Positions 15,511 through 24,138 of a DNA stretch of 64,000 nt are shown piece after piece (position 1 is the stretch's first letter; every line of letters begins with the position of its first letter). The translations under genes and the position numbers were made by a program. The stretch spans positions 1-64,000 of the forward strand of contig JAIKWV010000013.1 in the NCBI GenBank assembly GCA_024684435.1, in the 5' to 3' direction. This DNA is from Clostridiales bacterium (GTDB lineage: Bacteria > Bacillota > Clostridia > Oscillospirales > Acutalibacteraceae). The notes under the pieces were generated by a model. That model was not told the origin of the DNA and ran no database searches. It saw only the letters and a list, made by a program, of their open reading frames with translations.

Positions 15511-17232
15511 TTATTTTGCCTTTATTCTGTAAACTTTTACGCCGTGGGGATAGACGGTGCAGCTTATCTCATCCTCTATTGCAAGCTTTTCCTTTGACCA
15601 CAGGTCGAAGGCTTCATAGCTGTCCGAGAAGGGCAGCGAAACGAAATCCTTGCTGGCTATTTCGTTTATACGCAGGCTTACGTCCTTGGTCTCGCTTGAT
15701 TTATTGAAGAAGCAGAGCGCCGCTTCACCACCCTCAAGGGGCTTGACAAGAACATCCACAACGCCGTTTTTGATCCTGCGGCACTGAACGCCAAGTTTAT
15801 CCTGATCTATGGCTATCATGTCCCTGTTTGTGATGATCCTGTACAGTTCGTTCTCATCGTCCGGCTTACCGTCGATGCCGATAAACTTGCGCACGTCGTT
15901 GCCCAGAATAAGGGGCGCCGCCATCATGCACCACAGGGAGAAGTGGGTGCGGTTTTCCTCAAGGCTCAGTGAGCCGTTGCCAACCTCAAGCATATCGGGA
16001 TCGTTCCAGCCGCCGGGGCCGGCATACTTTGCAAGCCTTACATTTATCTCATAAATTCCCAGTACGGAAGCCCAGACGGGTTTGATGTCAAGGGTGGTCC
16101 TCCACATATTGCCTGCCTTGGGACCCCACTTCCACGGACGGTTCACACCCCACTCGCAAATTGAATATACAATGGGCTTTTCGGGTTTTCCCGTCTTGCG
16201 GGCATATTCGGCGGTGGCTTTCTTAAGCTCCTCGCCCATCTTTGTGTACTGTCTTGCGGCGGAGTCCGCAAGGGAAGCAACGGGGTTGTACATTCTGAGA
16301 ACATTCATACCCGCGTTGAGATTTATTTTCATCTGATTCCTGCCATTGGGAGTAAAGGCGTATGTGACGGGAACAAGCGTGGAGAACACTTCGTCATCAT
16401 TCACGCAGACCTCAAGATATTTTTCAAATGAGCTCTTTTTGCGCATCCAAAGGGTGAGGACGTATTCGCCGGGCTCATCCACCACCACATTGAAAGAAGC
16501 CGAACCGCCGTTTGATGAAAGCCCTGTGATGAACTCTCCGGTATCAAGTTTATCGAGGGTGGCTACACGGGCGTTGCCGCTGAGCTCGGCGTCTTTTGCA
16601 AACAGAGTAGCTATGACCTTGTCTCCCCTGCTGACGGTGATCTTTTCAATGTCCGGCGCACGGGTTGGAATAGGCTTATTGTGACAGAAATCGTATTTGA
16701 AATATTCCACGCCCCACTCAGCAAAGGTCTGGGCGTCCTCCGCCTCATGGCCTAAACTCGCGGGCAGATCCTCGCAGGTAAGGGTGCCGTTTGAGGTGTA
16801 CAGACCCAGTTTAAGGCCCAACGAATTTACCTTCTCCACAAGAGCTTTTATGCCGCTGGGAAAGGTCACCAGATCGCCCTGAAGTCTGCCGGCTCCGGTT
16901 CTGAGAGAAGACTGCCAGCAATCGTCGATGTTGAGGTAAATATATCCTGCGTCTGCCAGACCGCTGTCCTTGAGAGCCTCGGCGATCTCGACTATAAGAT
17001 CCTCGTCTATGCTGTTCCTGAAGGTGTTCCAGCTGGACCAGCCCATGGGAGGCGTGAGGGCAACGCCGTTGTCGTACTTTCCGTCCGTAGGAACGGTGAG
17101 TTTTACTGATTTCGCTATATTTTTACCGGTGGATTTTACGTTTATTCTTTTGTTCTTGATAGATGAAATAACAGCTGCAGAGCCGGCGGCTACCGCGGAA
17201 ATGCCTATAAGTTTTACTAATAATGACGCCAT
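15511..17232 (-). CDS. GH27 alpha-galactosidase with inserted domain
   Basis: Retaining alpha-galactosidase of 573 residues that should release terminal alpha-galactose from oligosaccharides. The family start ALTPPMGWSSWNTF is at 58-71; the nucleophile is D181 in FKYDFCHNK; the probable acid/base is D382 in WRTTLDIKPVW; GGWNDPDML follows near 408. Between strands carrying these residues, about residues 197-320 form a beta-sandwich-like insert (GEFITGLSSNGGSASFNVVV, EYVLTLWMRKKSS) that resembles a carbohydrate-binding module. The N-terminus has a hydrophobic segment (VKLIGISAVAAGSAAVISSI) ahead of KNKR, so it may be membrane-anchored or exported. AAGGAGG precedes the ATG. No transporter is adjacent; it has its own promoter. 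Confidence 0.9.
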   Translation of the reverse strand: MASLLVKLIGISAVAAGSAAVISSIKNKRINVKSTGKNIAKSVKLTVPTDGKYDNGVALTPPMGWSSWNTFRNSIDEDLIVEIAEALKDSGLADAGYIYLNIDDCWQSSLRTGAGRLQGDLVTFPSGIKALVEKVNSLGLKLGLYTSNGTLTCEDLPASLGHEAEDAQTFAEWGVEYFKYDFCHNKPIPTRAPDIEKITVSRGDKVIATLFAKDAELSGNARVATLDKLDTGEFITGLSSNGGSASFNVVVDEPGEYVLTLWMRKKSSFEKYLEVCVNDDEVFSTLVPVTYAFTPNGRNQMKINLNAGMNVLRMYNPVASLADSAARQYTKMGEELKKATAEYARKTGKPEKPIVYSICEWGVNRPWKWGPKAGNMWRTTLDIKPVWASVLGIYEINVRLAKYAGPGGWNDPDMLEVGNGSLSLEENRTHFSLWCMMAAPLILGNDVRKFIGIDGKPDDENELYRIITNRDMIAIDQDKLGVQCRRIKNGVVDVLVKPLEGGEAALCFFNKSSETKDVSLRINEIASKDFVSLPFSDSYEAFDLWSKEKLAIEDEISCTVYPHGVKVYRIKAK

Positions 17233-17297
17233 AACAGATCCTCCTTATCGGTAAACTCTGTTAAAATCAGAGATCATATTATAATCAGCCCGGAAGT

Positions 17298-17327
17298 ATT
17301 ATACTATATATCATTGCCAAAAGTAAA
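17298..17327 (-). promoter_or_regulatory. Promoter of the alpha-galactosidase gene
   Basis: On the minus strand TTTACT (17327..17322), 18 bases and TATAAT (17303..17298), about 65 bases upstream of the start codon. The leader between contains a weak inverted repeat, CTCTGATTTTAACAGAG. Confidence 0.6.
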
Positions 17328-17356
17328 GACATTTTGCAAACATATTGCACCCGGAA

Positions 17357-17971
17357 TCACGCCATTGTCACCTTTACCATTGGATGTCCGTCGTGATCAC
17401 TGCCATCCGATATCTGTTCCACTGTTTTCATCACTATGGGCGTCACCGGCACAGACAGGTATCCTCCCGAATCGTATGTTCTTTCGATATCAAGGAACCC
17501 GTCCACCACATCCATACCTTCAACAACGGAGCCGAATGCGGCGTAATCATCGTCCAGGTGCTGCTGTCTTGAGAAACAAATAAAGAACTGACAGCTGGCT
17601 GAGTTGTAATCTGTACCCCTTGCCATTGACACGGTTCCTCTTTCGTGCTTGAGGGTGTTGCGTGTGAAGCCGTTGCTGGCAAATTCCCCTTCTATGGAAG
17701 TCGCGCTGCCGCTGCTGGTGCCGTCCGGAGAGCCTCCCTGAGCCATAAATCCCGCAATGACCCTGTGGAATTTAAGCCCGTTATAGAAACCCTCATTGAC
17801 AAGCTTGAGGAAGTTTTCCACGGTCTTGGGCGCGTATTCCGGGTAAAGCTCGATTATAAAATATTTGCCTGATTCCGACACCTTAATTTCTTCTGCATCC
17901 TTGCTTCCGCAAGAGGCGAGAGAAAACAGGATCACAAGCGCCAACATAAATGAAATAAACTTTTTTAACAT
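17357..17971 (-). CDS. Cyclophilin-type peptidyl-prolyl isomerase lipoprotein
   Basis: Prolyl isomerase of 204 residues anchored outside the membrane. It has a lipoprotein signal (MLKKFISFMLALVILFSLASC, lipobox LASC) followed by a cyclophilin domain: GKYFIIELYPEYAPKTVENFLKLV, FHRVIAGFMAQGG (catalytic Arg within FHR), then SCQFFICFSRQQHLDDDYAAFGSVVEG. ATG 17971 was chosen because AGGAG lies seven bases upstream and the lipoprotein signal then starts cleanly; ATG 17989 abuts the upstream stop codon and has no ribosome-binding site. It probably assists folding of exported proteins. It is likely cotranscribed with the DUF4430 gene before it. Confidence 0.92.
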   Translation of the reverse strand: MLKKFISFMLALVILFSLASCGSKDAEEIKVSESGKYFIIELYPEYAPKTVENFLKLVNEGFYNGLKFHRVIAGFMAQGGSPDGTSSGSATSIEGEFASNGFTRNTLKHERGTVSMARGTDYNSASCQFFICFSRQQHLDDDYAAFGSVVEGMDVVDGFLDIERTYDSGGYLSVPVTPIVMKTVEQISDGSDHDGHPMVKVTMA

Positions 17972-17989
17972 TTTTCTTCTCCTAATCAT

Positions 17990-18406
17990 TTAATATCCGG
18001 TTTTTAAAGTCAGTTCAAAATTATCCCGGTCGGCGATCTCAACGGCGTCCGCTCCGGTGGCTACGGCCTCTCCGTTTTTTGTGATACACCACCATTCACT
18101 TTTGCTCTCATCCGCCTTAATGCCCGCGGCGCTTTTGATGTACAGCCCGTACTGACCGTTTTCACCCTCGGCGATCTTCTCATCAACAAGCACCTCCCCA
18201 AGATACTGCCTGTTTGTTGTTAATTTGTAGGTCTTGCCGTCATATCCGGGAGCCATGACCTCGATAACGATATTCTTTGTCGATGTGTCGGGAGCTTTCT
18301 TCGCATTGTTTTTCTCGGCAAAAATGATCGTCAGACCGGCCATCAGCGACACGATAGATATGACCATGCAAATAATTATCGCCGCATTGCCCTTGCTTTT
18401 TTTCAA
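17990..18406 (-). CDS. Membrane-anchored DUF4430 protein
   Basis: Protein of 138 residues. One N-terminal transmembrane segment (AAIIICMVISIVSLMAGLTIIFA) is followed by an extracellular DUF4430 domain, recognised by YLGEVLVDEKIAEGENGQYGLYIKSAAGIKAD, SEWWCITKNGEAV and a C-terminal DNFELTLKTGY strand. This domain is related to the transcobalamin C-terminal fold; its ligand here is unknown. The stop codon lies directly against the upstream ATG of the cyclophilin frame, and the gene follows the MBOAT/SGNH pair by 31 bases on the same strand, so one transcript is possible. Confidence 0.8.
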   Translation of the reverse strand: MKKSKGNAAIIICMVISIVSLMAGLTIIFAEKNNAKKAPDTSTKNIVIEVMAPGYDGKTYKLTTNRQYLGEVLVDEKIAEGENGQYGLYIKSAAGIKADESKSEWWCITKNGEAVATGADAVEIADRDNFELTLKTGY

Positions 18407-18437
18407 AACAATCCACCTGCCAATGTTCTTTGAAATA

Positions 18438-19517
18438 TCATTTACTTAAATACTCCATATACGGCGAATCCGCTTTCATTTCAGCATAGGTCCCGTAGAA
18501 GCAATCCGAGACATTTTCTCCTGCCTCTAATTTCTTCATAACCTTACAGAACTCTTCCATAAAGGCGCTGGCGCCTTCGCGGGATAAATGTGATTTGTCA
18601 TTGAAACTCATTTTATCCTGAAAGATGTCGTAACGATCTTTTATAAGGTTGAAGTCCAACAGAGTACAATTCAATTCGTCTGCAACAGATCTCAATTTAT
18701 TTGAAAGTTCATCCCAGTTTTTATATTCAAAAATCAGCATATCCGAATGCGGGACAACAACAAATGTCACCTGAACATTATTGGCTTTGCAGATATCAAC
18801 GATTTCATAGAGTTCTTTTAAATTTTTAGGGTTAAATTCCGGTATGAGCTGAGAATTATATATTTCTTTTAAAGAGTTTTCGGATATGTTAAAATCTTCC
18901 TTGTCTTCCGAATCCAGATCACGGAATCTGAAGCCCTTGCTTTCTACCGGAACATTGTCGAGGGGCTCACCTTCCCTATGAAGAATCTTTTCGTAAAATA
19001 AATTTTTCACCAGCGATATCATATAGCATATTCCCTGACTGATAAGGGCCCCGTATATTTCCTGATATTCCGTAATGCTGACATTTTTGAAAACAAAACC
19101 GGCTCTGTCTTTGAATGAGCCCAAACGGCACAAAACCACATAATCTCCCCAGGGCGCATAATAATCCTTAGCAAGCCCATCAAAAGAGATCTCAACAATA
19201 ACATTCTTTACAGGATTTCTGTTGATTTCCTGTTCCATAAGCACTTTGCGCCCATACCATGACATTGAACCGTTTGCAAGATTATAGCTGCAAACATTAA
19301 GCTCATTATCTGCGATTGAGGGAATAAAAGCACATGTACACTGCGATGCTCCCACAAAAAGACAATCTATTTTTCCCGACAACGATTCACGAAGATCCGA
19401 GTCGTTGAAATAAGCAAAACGGGAGTGAAGGAACGGCTCTATAACAGCCAAAGAAACTATAGAAACCGACAAGACAAATACTACGCACACAACAGCGATT
19501 TTTTTAAAAGTTTGCAT
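18438..19517 (-). CDS. SGNH/DltD-like O-acylation partner
   Basis: Membrane-anchored protein of 359 residues with one N-terminal transmembrane helix (KIAVVCVVFVLSVSIVSLAVI) and an extracellular hydrolase-like domain. FVGASQCTCAF is the likely nucleophile block (GxSQ as in DltD) and DKSHLSREGA supplies the Asp-x-x-His near the C-terminus. DltD-type proteins move acyl groups onto wall polymers with an MBOAT partner. I chose ATG 19517, which has GGAGG eight bases upstream; it then overlaps the MBOAT gene by 14 bases, suggesting translational coupling. The acceptor polymer is unknown. Confidence 0.75.
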   Translation of the reverse strand: MQTFKKIAVVCVVFVLSVSIVSLAVIEPFLHSRFAYFNDSDLRESLSGKIDCLFVGASQCTCAFIPSIADNELNVCSYNLANGSMSWYGRKVLMEQEINRNPVKNVIVEISFDGLAKDYYAPWGDYVVLCRLGSFKDRAGFVFKNVSITEYQEIYGALISQGICYMISLVKNLFYEKILHREGEPLDNVPVESKGFRFRDLDSEDKEDFNISENSLKEIYNSQLIPEFNPKNLKELYEIVDICKANNVQVTFVVVPHSDMLIFEYKNWDELSNKLRSVADELNCTLLDFNLIKDRYDIFQDKMSFNDKSHLSREGASAFMEEFCKVMKKLEAGENVSDCFYGTYAEMKADSPYMEYLSK

Positions 19518-21093
19518 ATAGGAATCCTCCTTCTGACGCTGCCGGAATACCAATGTATGCGATTATGATAAACAGCACTGTCAAAGCCGCTATTCTCACC
19601 GCAAAGGGCAGTTTGTGAAAAAGCGTTCTGAAATCTCTTTTTCTTTCAACCAAACTGTGAATAAACAGAAAGCCCGTCAACGATGCAACTATCAAAAACG
19701 GAATTGAAATGTCATCTACAAACGGCAAAAGTTCGGACAGCGAAGCGGGTATGCGATGATTTGAGAAAATATGCTTCCAAAGCTTCAAACCGCCGGACAA
19801 GCTTCCGACCTCCGGGAAAACTTTTATCAGAGTAACAAGCACAAACGTGCGTAAGACCTGAAAAGCTTGCCAAAGACGGCTCGTATCGCAGATCTTCAGG
19901 GCACTTTTTACTTTGGCATATACCGGTTCCATCCACATGGAAAAAATTATAAACAGACCGTTTACTCCACCCCACACTATGTACGCCCATGATGCTCCGT
20001 GCCACAGTCCTGTTACAAACCACACGACTATGAGCGCTATTGTTGGCGGTATCGTCTGACCGACAAATTTTCCGAATTTATCCTTCGTTTTTTGTCCTAT
20101 TTTTTTGCTGAGCCTGGACATGCCTATAGGGTAATAAACATATTTTTTGAACCATTCTCCAAGAGTAATGTGCCATCTGCGCCAATACTCTGCAATAGAT
20201 TTTGAAAAATAAGGCTGTTTGAAGTTTTCCGTCAATCGGATACCAAACATTTCACAAACGCCGCACATAATGTCCATGTATCCGGAAAAATCCGCGTATA
20301 TTTGAACACTGTAAAAGAATGTTCCTATAAAAGCGCTTATACCCGTATAATTGCTGTAATTTTCAAACAGACTTCCAACCATGGACGAAATGTAATCAGC
20401 AATCACCATCTTTTTGGCAAAGCCCCAAAGCATACGTTCAAAGCCATTTACGAAGTTTTCATAAGAGAGTTTATGTTCTGAAAAAAGTTCATTTGACAGC
20501 TTTGTATAATCGCTTATCGGACCCTGGGTTATCTGAGGGAAGAAAGACACAAACAGCAGCGTCTTGAAATAATTTTTCTGAGGTTTGCAGTTTTCCCAGT
20601 ACACATCGATCAGATAGCCCGTTGACTGGAAAGTATAAAATGATATGCCCAGCGGCATAATGAGGTTTATTCTGTCCTCTATCACACTGCCGCCGAAAAC
20701 ACTTATAACGAGATTGACCTGTTCAAGAGCAAAGTGAAGATATTTGAAAACACAGAGGATCCCGAAATTCAAAACAAGCGTGGTAACGAGAATGCGTCTG
20801 CGTTTTTTGTTGTTTTTCTCTTTTATTAAAGCCTTTTCTTCGCGTGAAAGCAGCTCCTTGTTTTCCTTGAAATACGACTTTTGTTTTTTCCTTATCGATT
20901 CTATCCAAAGAGCAGATCCGTATATAGTCGACGCTGTAACGAGCACCAGAAATATGCCCCACACGTTGACGGAAACATAGAATGCGATACTTGCAGCAAG
21001 CAGGATCATCCATTGGATCTTTTTAGGCACGAGATAAAACAATATCATAGCGCCAAATACAAACAAAAGAAACTGCAAAGAAGTAATCAGCAA
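19504..21093 (-). CDS. MBOAT O-acyltransferase (DltB-like)
   Basis: Integral membrane acyltransferase of 529 residues with about ten hydrophobic segments. It carries MBOAT family signatures PYFSKSIAEYWRRWHITLGEWF and the catalytic histidine block VWFVTGLWHGASWAYIVWGG. MBOATs pass an acyl group across the membrane to a polymer outside. It lies directly between a carrier-protein gene and an SGNH partner, the order seen in dlt operons (ligase, MBOAT, carrier, DltD, with local rearrangement). Since the local ligase is a fragment, the acyl donor may be made elsewhere. The C-terminal tail (ASEGGFLYANF) is soluble. Confidence 0.9.
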   Translation of the reverse strand: MLITSLQFLLFVFGAMILFYLVPKKIQWMILLAASIAFYVSVNVWGIFLVLVTASTIYGSALWIESIRKKQKSYFKENKELLSREEKALIKEKNNKKRRRILVTTLVLNFGILCVFKYLHFALEQVNLVISVFGGSVIEDRINLIMPLGISFYTFQSTGYLIDVYWENCKPQKNYFKTLLFVSFFPQITQGPISDYTKLSNELFSEHKLSYENFVNGFERMLWGFAKKMVIADYISSMVGSLFENYSNYTGISAFIGTFFYSVQIYADFSGYMDIMCGVCEMFGIRLTENFKQPYFSKSIAEYWRRWHITLGEWFKKYVYYPIGMSRLSKKIGQKTKDKFGKFVGQTIPPTIALIVVWFVTGLWHGASWAYIVWGGVNGLFIIFSMWMEPVYAKVKSALKICDTSRLWQAFQVLRTFVLVTLIKVFPEVGSLSGGLKLWKHIFSNHRIPASLSELLPFVDDISIPFLIVASLTGFLFIHSLVERKRDFRTLFHKLPFAVRIAALTVLFIIIAYIGIPAASEGGFLYANF

Positions 21094-21108
21094 TGGTTAC
21101 ACCACCTT

Positions 21109-21342
21109 TTATTCGTCTTCATTCTGGATGGCTTGTATCATATCCCACATGGCATGAACACTGTTAAAGTTTTCGTTTCGCATCCACTTGGGACCGATGT
21201 CAATGTCGAACGTTTCACAAATATCATCAATAAGTTTAAATATGGAAAATGAATCGATCATCTTGCCATCTATGAGATTTGTTTCTGTCATATAATCAAT
21301 ATCGGGATTTATTTCGTTCAATATATTTAACAGTTCATCCAT
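21109..21342 (-). CDS. Acyl carrier protein (DltC-like)
   Basis: Carrier protein of 77 residues. The phosphopantetheine attachment serine is S31 in MIDSFSIFKL, inside the usual four-helix pattern (LLNILNEINP, FKLIDDICETFDID). ATG 21342 is supported by GGAAGGTG seven bases upstream and by an 8-base overlap with the ligase remnant; the upstream ATG at 21363 lies inside the ligase reading. It would carry an activated acyl or aminoacyl group to the MBOAT partner encoded next. The cognate adenylating enzyme upstream is only a remnant, so loading must rely on another enzyme if the protein is used. Confidence 0.88.
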   Translation of the reverse strand: MDELLNILNEINPDIDYMTETNLIDGKMIDSFSIFKLIDDICETFDIDIGPKWMRNENFNSVHAMWDMIQAIQNEDE

Positions 21343-21562
21343 TTTGAAGCACCTTCCTATCAATTTTCCCGTTGGCGTTAATCGGTAATTCGTCCATGAT
21401 CATGACTCTTGCCGTGAGCATATGACCCGAAAGCTTTGTTCTGAGAATACTGCGTATTTGCTGACCTTGCAGACCGCTGTATTTTTAAAAAAGCTCAAAT
21501 AGATCACAACGCTTTTTCCCTGTGTCATATACGCAGCAGCATCGGTCAATTTCATCAAGGGT
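21335..21562 (-). pseudogene. C-terminal remnant of an adenylating ligase (DltA-like)
   Basis: On the minus strand one frame reads LDEIDRCCCVYDTGKKRCDLFELF, an in-frame TAA, then KYSGLQGQQIRSILRT...RVMIMDELPINANGKIDRKVLQNG and a stop that overlaps the carrier-protein start by 8 bases. NGKIDRK is the A10 motif, with the lysine that completes the active site of adenylation domains. Around 400 N-terminal residues, including the AMP-binding core, are absent. A promoter lies about 30 bases upstream of the fragment, so the deletion seems to have joined a promoter to the gene's 3' end. It is non-functional as a ligase. Confidence 0.8.
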
Positions 21563-21589
21563 GCCCGCAGCCGCACACAATTACAGTAT

Positions 21590-21618
21590 ATTATCCCATA
21601 AACTATATTAAAAGTCAA
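21590..21618 (-). promoter_or_regulatory. Promoter of the O-acylation operon
   Basis: On the minus strand TTGACT (21618..21613), 17 bases and GATAAT (21595..21590). It faces the ligase remnant, carrier protein, MBOAT and SGNH genes. Confidence 0.55.
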
Positions 21619-21666
21619 TAAATATAATGTAGTGCAATATATTTTTACAGAGCCAAGCGATAATCA

Positions 21667-21695
21667 TTGACAAAGTTGTAAAATAGATATAAAAT
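21667..21695 (+). promoter_or_regulatory. Promoter of the first DUF6273/InlB gene
   Basis: TTGACA (21667-21672), 17 bases, TAAAAT (21690-21695). The second paralogue has a promoter with the same boxes and spacing. Confidence 0.65.
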
Positions 21696-21761
21696 GATAG
21701 ATGTAAAATCAAAGATTTTATGAGATTATTATATTTTTAATTCAAAGGAAAGGTGATCATT

Positions 21762-23822
21762 ATGAAGCTCGGCAAAAAGTTTCTGTCTTTATTACTGGCG
21801 TTGATAATAGTTATGACCTGCTTTGCCGGTATGACCTTCTCTGCCGGTGCGGAATCGACATATCAGATGGGAGACATTTTCACATTCGGCAGCTATCCTC
21901 AGACAAGAATTACAGACAGTTCTCTTCTGAATGCGTTGGACAGCAGGTCGGGCAACTGGATCACCCTTAGCCTTTACTCCGGCAGCGGTGAGCTGAACAC
22001 GGCTCTGCCCCGGGACTATGCAAAATACTGTGACATAACCCTCAACGGCGTAAAATACCGCGGCATAAAGTTCACGGCATACCGTCCGGATATCACTACA
22101 GAAGAGGCTTCCACAGCGATCAACCCCTGGGTGCTTTATCCACAGTACGACAACGGTTACCTTATCAACACCTCTTATTGGTTCAGGTATGAACCCCTGC
22201 AGTGGCGTGTTATCGATCCGGAACAGGGCTTGATACTTTGTACAAGCATCGTTGATTCTCAGCCGTTCAACAACCAGCTCAATTCAGTCAACAACAAATA
22301 TTACAACAAAAACGACAGCACTCAGTATTATGCCTGCGACTATTCCCACTCCTCTCTGCGCAATTGGCTGAACACCTCGTTTTTAAGCACGGCGTTCACT
22401 TCGGTTGAACAGAGCAAGATTATTTTTACAAATATCCATAACAACGGTCTATACACACTCATAGGGAATACAGGTCACCCCGAGCTTGATTTTGCCAACA
22501 CAAACGACAGGATAGTTATCCCCTCATACGATGAAGTACTCGACGTTTCCAAGGGCTATCAACCCTATCCGGGAGACAAGGATCCCCTTAGAGTGCGTCA
22601 AGGCTCGGATTACGCGAAATGCATGGGTCTTAAAGTACACAGCAACGGCAAATCCTACTGGCGTCTCCGCACAGCGGGCATGAGCACAATTGACACCTGT
22701 TGTGTAAACTTTGACGGTCAGAGCGCCCGGGTAGGCACAGTATCCGCAAATATCACCTATTTCGGCATAGTTCCAATGCTCTGCTGTACATCTGTAAAAT
22801 CTCCCGGATCCGACGCCGTTACCGTGACCTTCAATCCCAACGGCGGCAAGGTTTCCCCCACCAGTAAAAGCGTTCTTCCCGGCGGCACCTACGGCGATCT
22901 GCCCACACCCACAAGAGAAGGTTACACCTTCCAGGGCTGGTATGACGGCAACACAAAGGTCACCGCCAACACCATAGTAAATCACGACACAGCTCACACC
23001 CTGAATGCGGGCTGGTCACTGGACGGGAATACAGTAACCGTTACCTTTGACCCCGCCGGAGGCACCGTACTGCCCAATGTAAAGACGGTCACCGTGGGTT
23101 TCACATACGGTGACCTTCCCACCCCCACAAGAACGGGATACGATTTTCTCGGCTGGTATGACGGGGACACGAGAATACTCCCCTCCTCTATTGTTACAAA
23201 GACTTCCGCGCACATTTTGAGAGCAAGTTGGATGGGCGTGACGGAAACGGTCAGCTTTGACGCAAACGGCGGAACGGTTTCTACCCCCAGCAAGATCGTG
23301 CGCTTTGGCGATGCCTACGGCACCCTGCCCACCCCCACCCGCAGCAATTACACCTTCATCGGCTGGTATACGTCTGCCAATACCCTTGTAAACTCATCAA
23401 CCGTTGTTTCGATCCTCGGCGTTCATACACTCACCGCCAAATGGCAGGAAAGCACTCCCCTGCCCTCCGTCGCGATAGTGAATTACAAAGAAACGACACA
23501 GATCGACTACCGTACAACGATAACCTTCTCTTCACAAACCGCCAACGCCCCCGTGGGTTCGGAGGTCCACTGGTTCATCAACGGGCAGGATGTCTCCACC
23601 GGAAACAGTTACACGGCTTCTAACGTCAAGAAAGACTTTACCGTACAGGCAAAGCTTTTTCTTAAAGGCAACCTGATCGCAAGCTCAACCGTTGAAAACG
23701 TAAAGGTCAAATCAGGGTTCTTCGCAAAGCTCAAGGCCTTTTTCCGTTCGATCTTCGGTAAACTGCCAAAGGTAGTTCAGGGCTTTTTCCCGGTAAATGA
23801 GATCAATAAAATTTTTCAGTAA
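21762..23822 (+). CDS. Secreted DUF6273 / InlB-repeat protein 1
   Basis: Surface or secreted protein of 686 residues. A signal peptide ([32 protein letters not shown]) leads into a DUF6273-like domain (about 35-345) with [17 protein letters not shown]-like [22 protein letters not shown], and SYWRLRTAG. Three InlB/Listeria-Bacteroides repeats follow ([10 protein letters not shown]...[17 protein letters not shown]...[15 protein letters not shown]...FIGWYTS), then an Ig-like domain and a charged amphipathic tail ([18 protein letters not shown]). ATG 21762 matches the start of the paralogue downstream; GTG 21753 is too close to the ribosome-binding site. The role is probably in adhesion or cell-surface interaction; no catalytic motif is evident. 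Confidence 0.82.
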   Translation: MKLGKKFLSLLLALIIVMTCFAGMTFSAGAESTYQMGDIFTFGSYPQTRITDSSLLNALDSRSGNWITLSLYSGSGELNTALPRDYAKYCDITLNGVKYRGIKFTAYRPDITTEEASTAINPWVLYPQYDNGYLINTSYWFRYEPLQWRVIDPEQGLILCTSIVDSQPFNNQLNSVNNKYYNKNDSTQYYACDYSHSSLRNWLNTSFLSTAFTSVEQSKIIFTNIHNNGLYTLIGNTGHPELDFANTNDRIVIPSYDEVLDVSKGYQPYPGDKDPLRVRQGSDYAKCMGLKVHSNGKSYWRLRTAGMSTIDTCCVNFDGQSARVGTVSANITYFGIVPMLCCTSVKSPGSDAVTVTFNPNGGKVSPTSKSVLPGGTYGDLPTPTREGYTFQGWYDGNTKVTANTIVNHDTAHTLNAGWSLDGNTVTVTFDPAGGTVLPNVKTVTVGFTYGDLPTPTRTGYDFLGWYDGDTRILPSSIVTKTSAHILRASWMGVTETVSFDANGGTVSTPSKIVRFGDAYGTLPTPTRSNYTFIGWYTSANTLVNSSTVVSILGVHTLTAKWQESTPLPSVAIVNYKETTQIDYRTTITFSSQTANAPVGSEVHWFINGQDVSTGNSYTASNVKKDFTVQAKLFLKGNLIASSTVENVKVKSGFFAKLKAFFRSIFGKLPKVVQGFFPVNEINKIFQ

Positions 23823-23835
23823 CAGAATCATCCCA

Positions 23836-23863
23836 CAGCCCGGATCTCCCGGGCTGTTTTTTT
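23836..23863 (+). terminator. Terminator of DUF6273 gene 1
   Basis: CAGCCCGG / CCGGGCTG arms with a 5-base loop and seven T residues, 14 bases after the stop codon. Confidence 0.9.
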
Positions 23864-24048
23864 ATGTAAATCGGCTCGGTCGGCGAGGAAGCTGTTTTCC
23901 GGCACGCATGTGTGCGTGCCCTACGACGAGGGGGGTGACCATTGTAGGGGTCTGGTACAAACAATTCCGCATTGATATTGGGCGGTGGGCGGTATTATTC
24001 CTGAAGATCGTATTTGCAACAAAAATTCATTAATTTTCCTGTCTTTTG
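23864..24048. other. Spacer with a small hairpin and dispersed-repeat fragment
   Basis: No gene is seen. There is a perfect GGCACGCA / TGCGTGCC hairpin at 23901-23920, and the 14-mer ACAATTCCGCATTG at 23961-23974 recurs exactly at 30982-30995, indicating a dispersed repeat family. Confidence 0.4.
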
Positions 24049-24089
24049 TTGACATAATAGTTGACATAATAATATTATTATTATAAAAT
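24049..24089 (+). promoter_or_regulatory. Promoter of DUF6273 gene 2, with duplicated -35
   Basis: TTGACA (24061-24066), 17 bases, TAAAAT (24084-24089). The 12-mer GTTGACATAATA occurs twice in tandem (24048 and 24060), giving a second -35 box one repeat upstream. Confidence 0.65.
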
Positions 24090-24138
24090 ATTATTTGTAT
24101 TATTTCGATACACTATAAAAATTTAGAAAGGTGATCTT

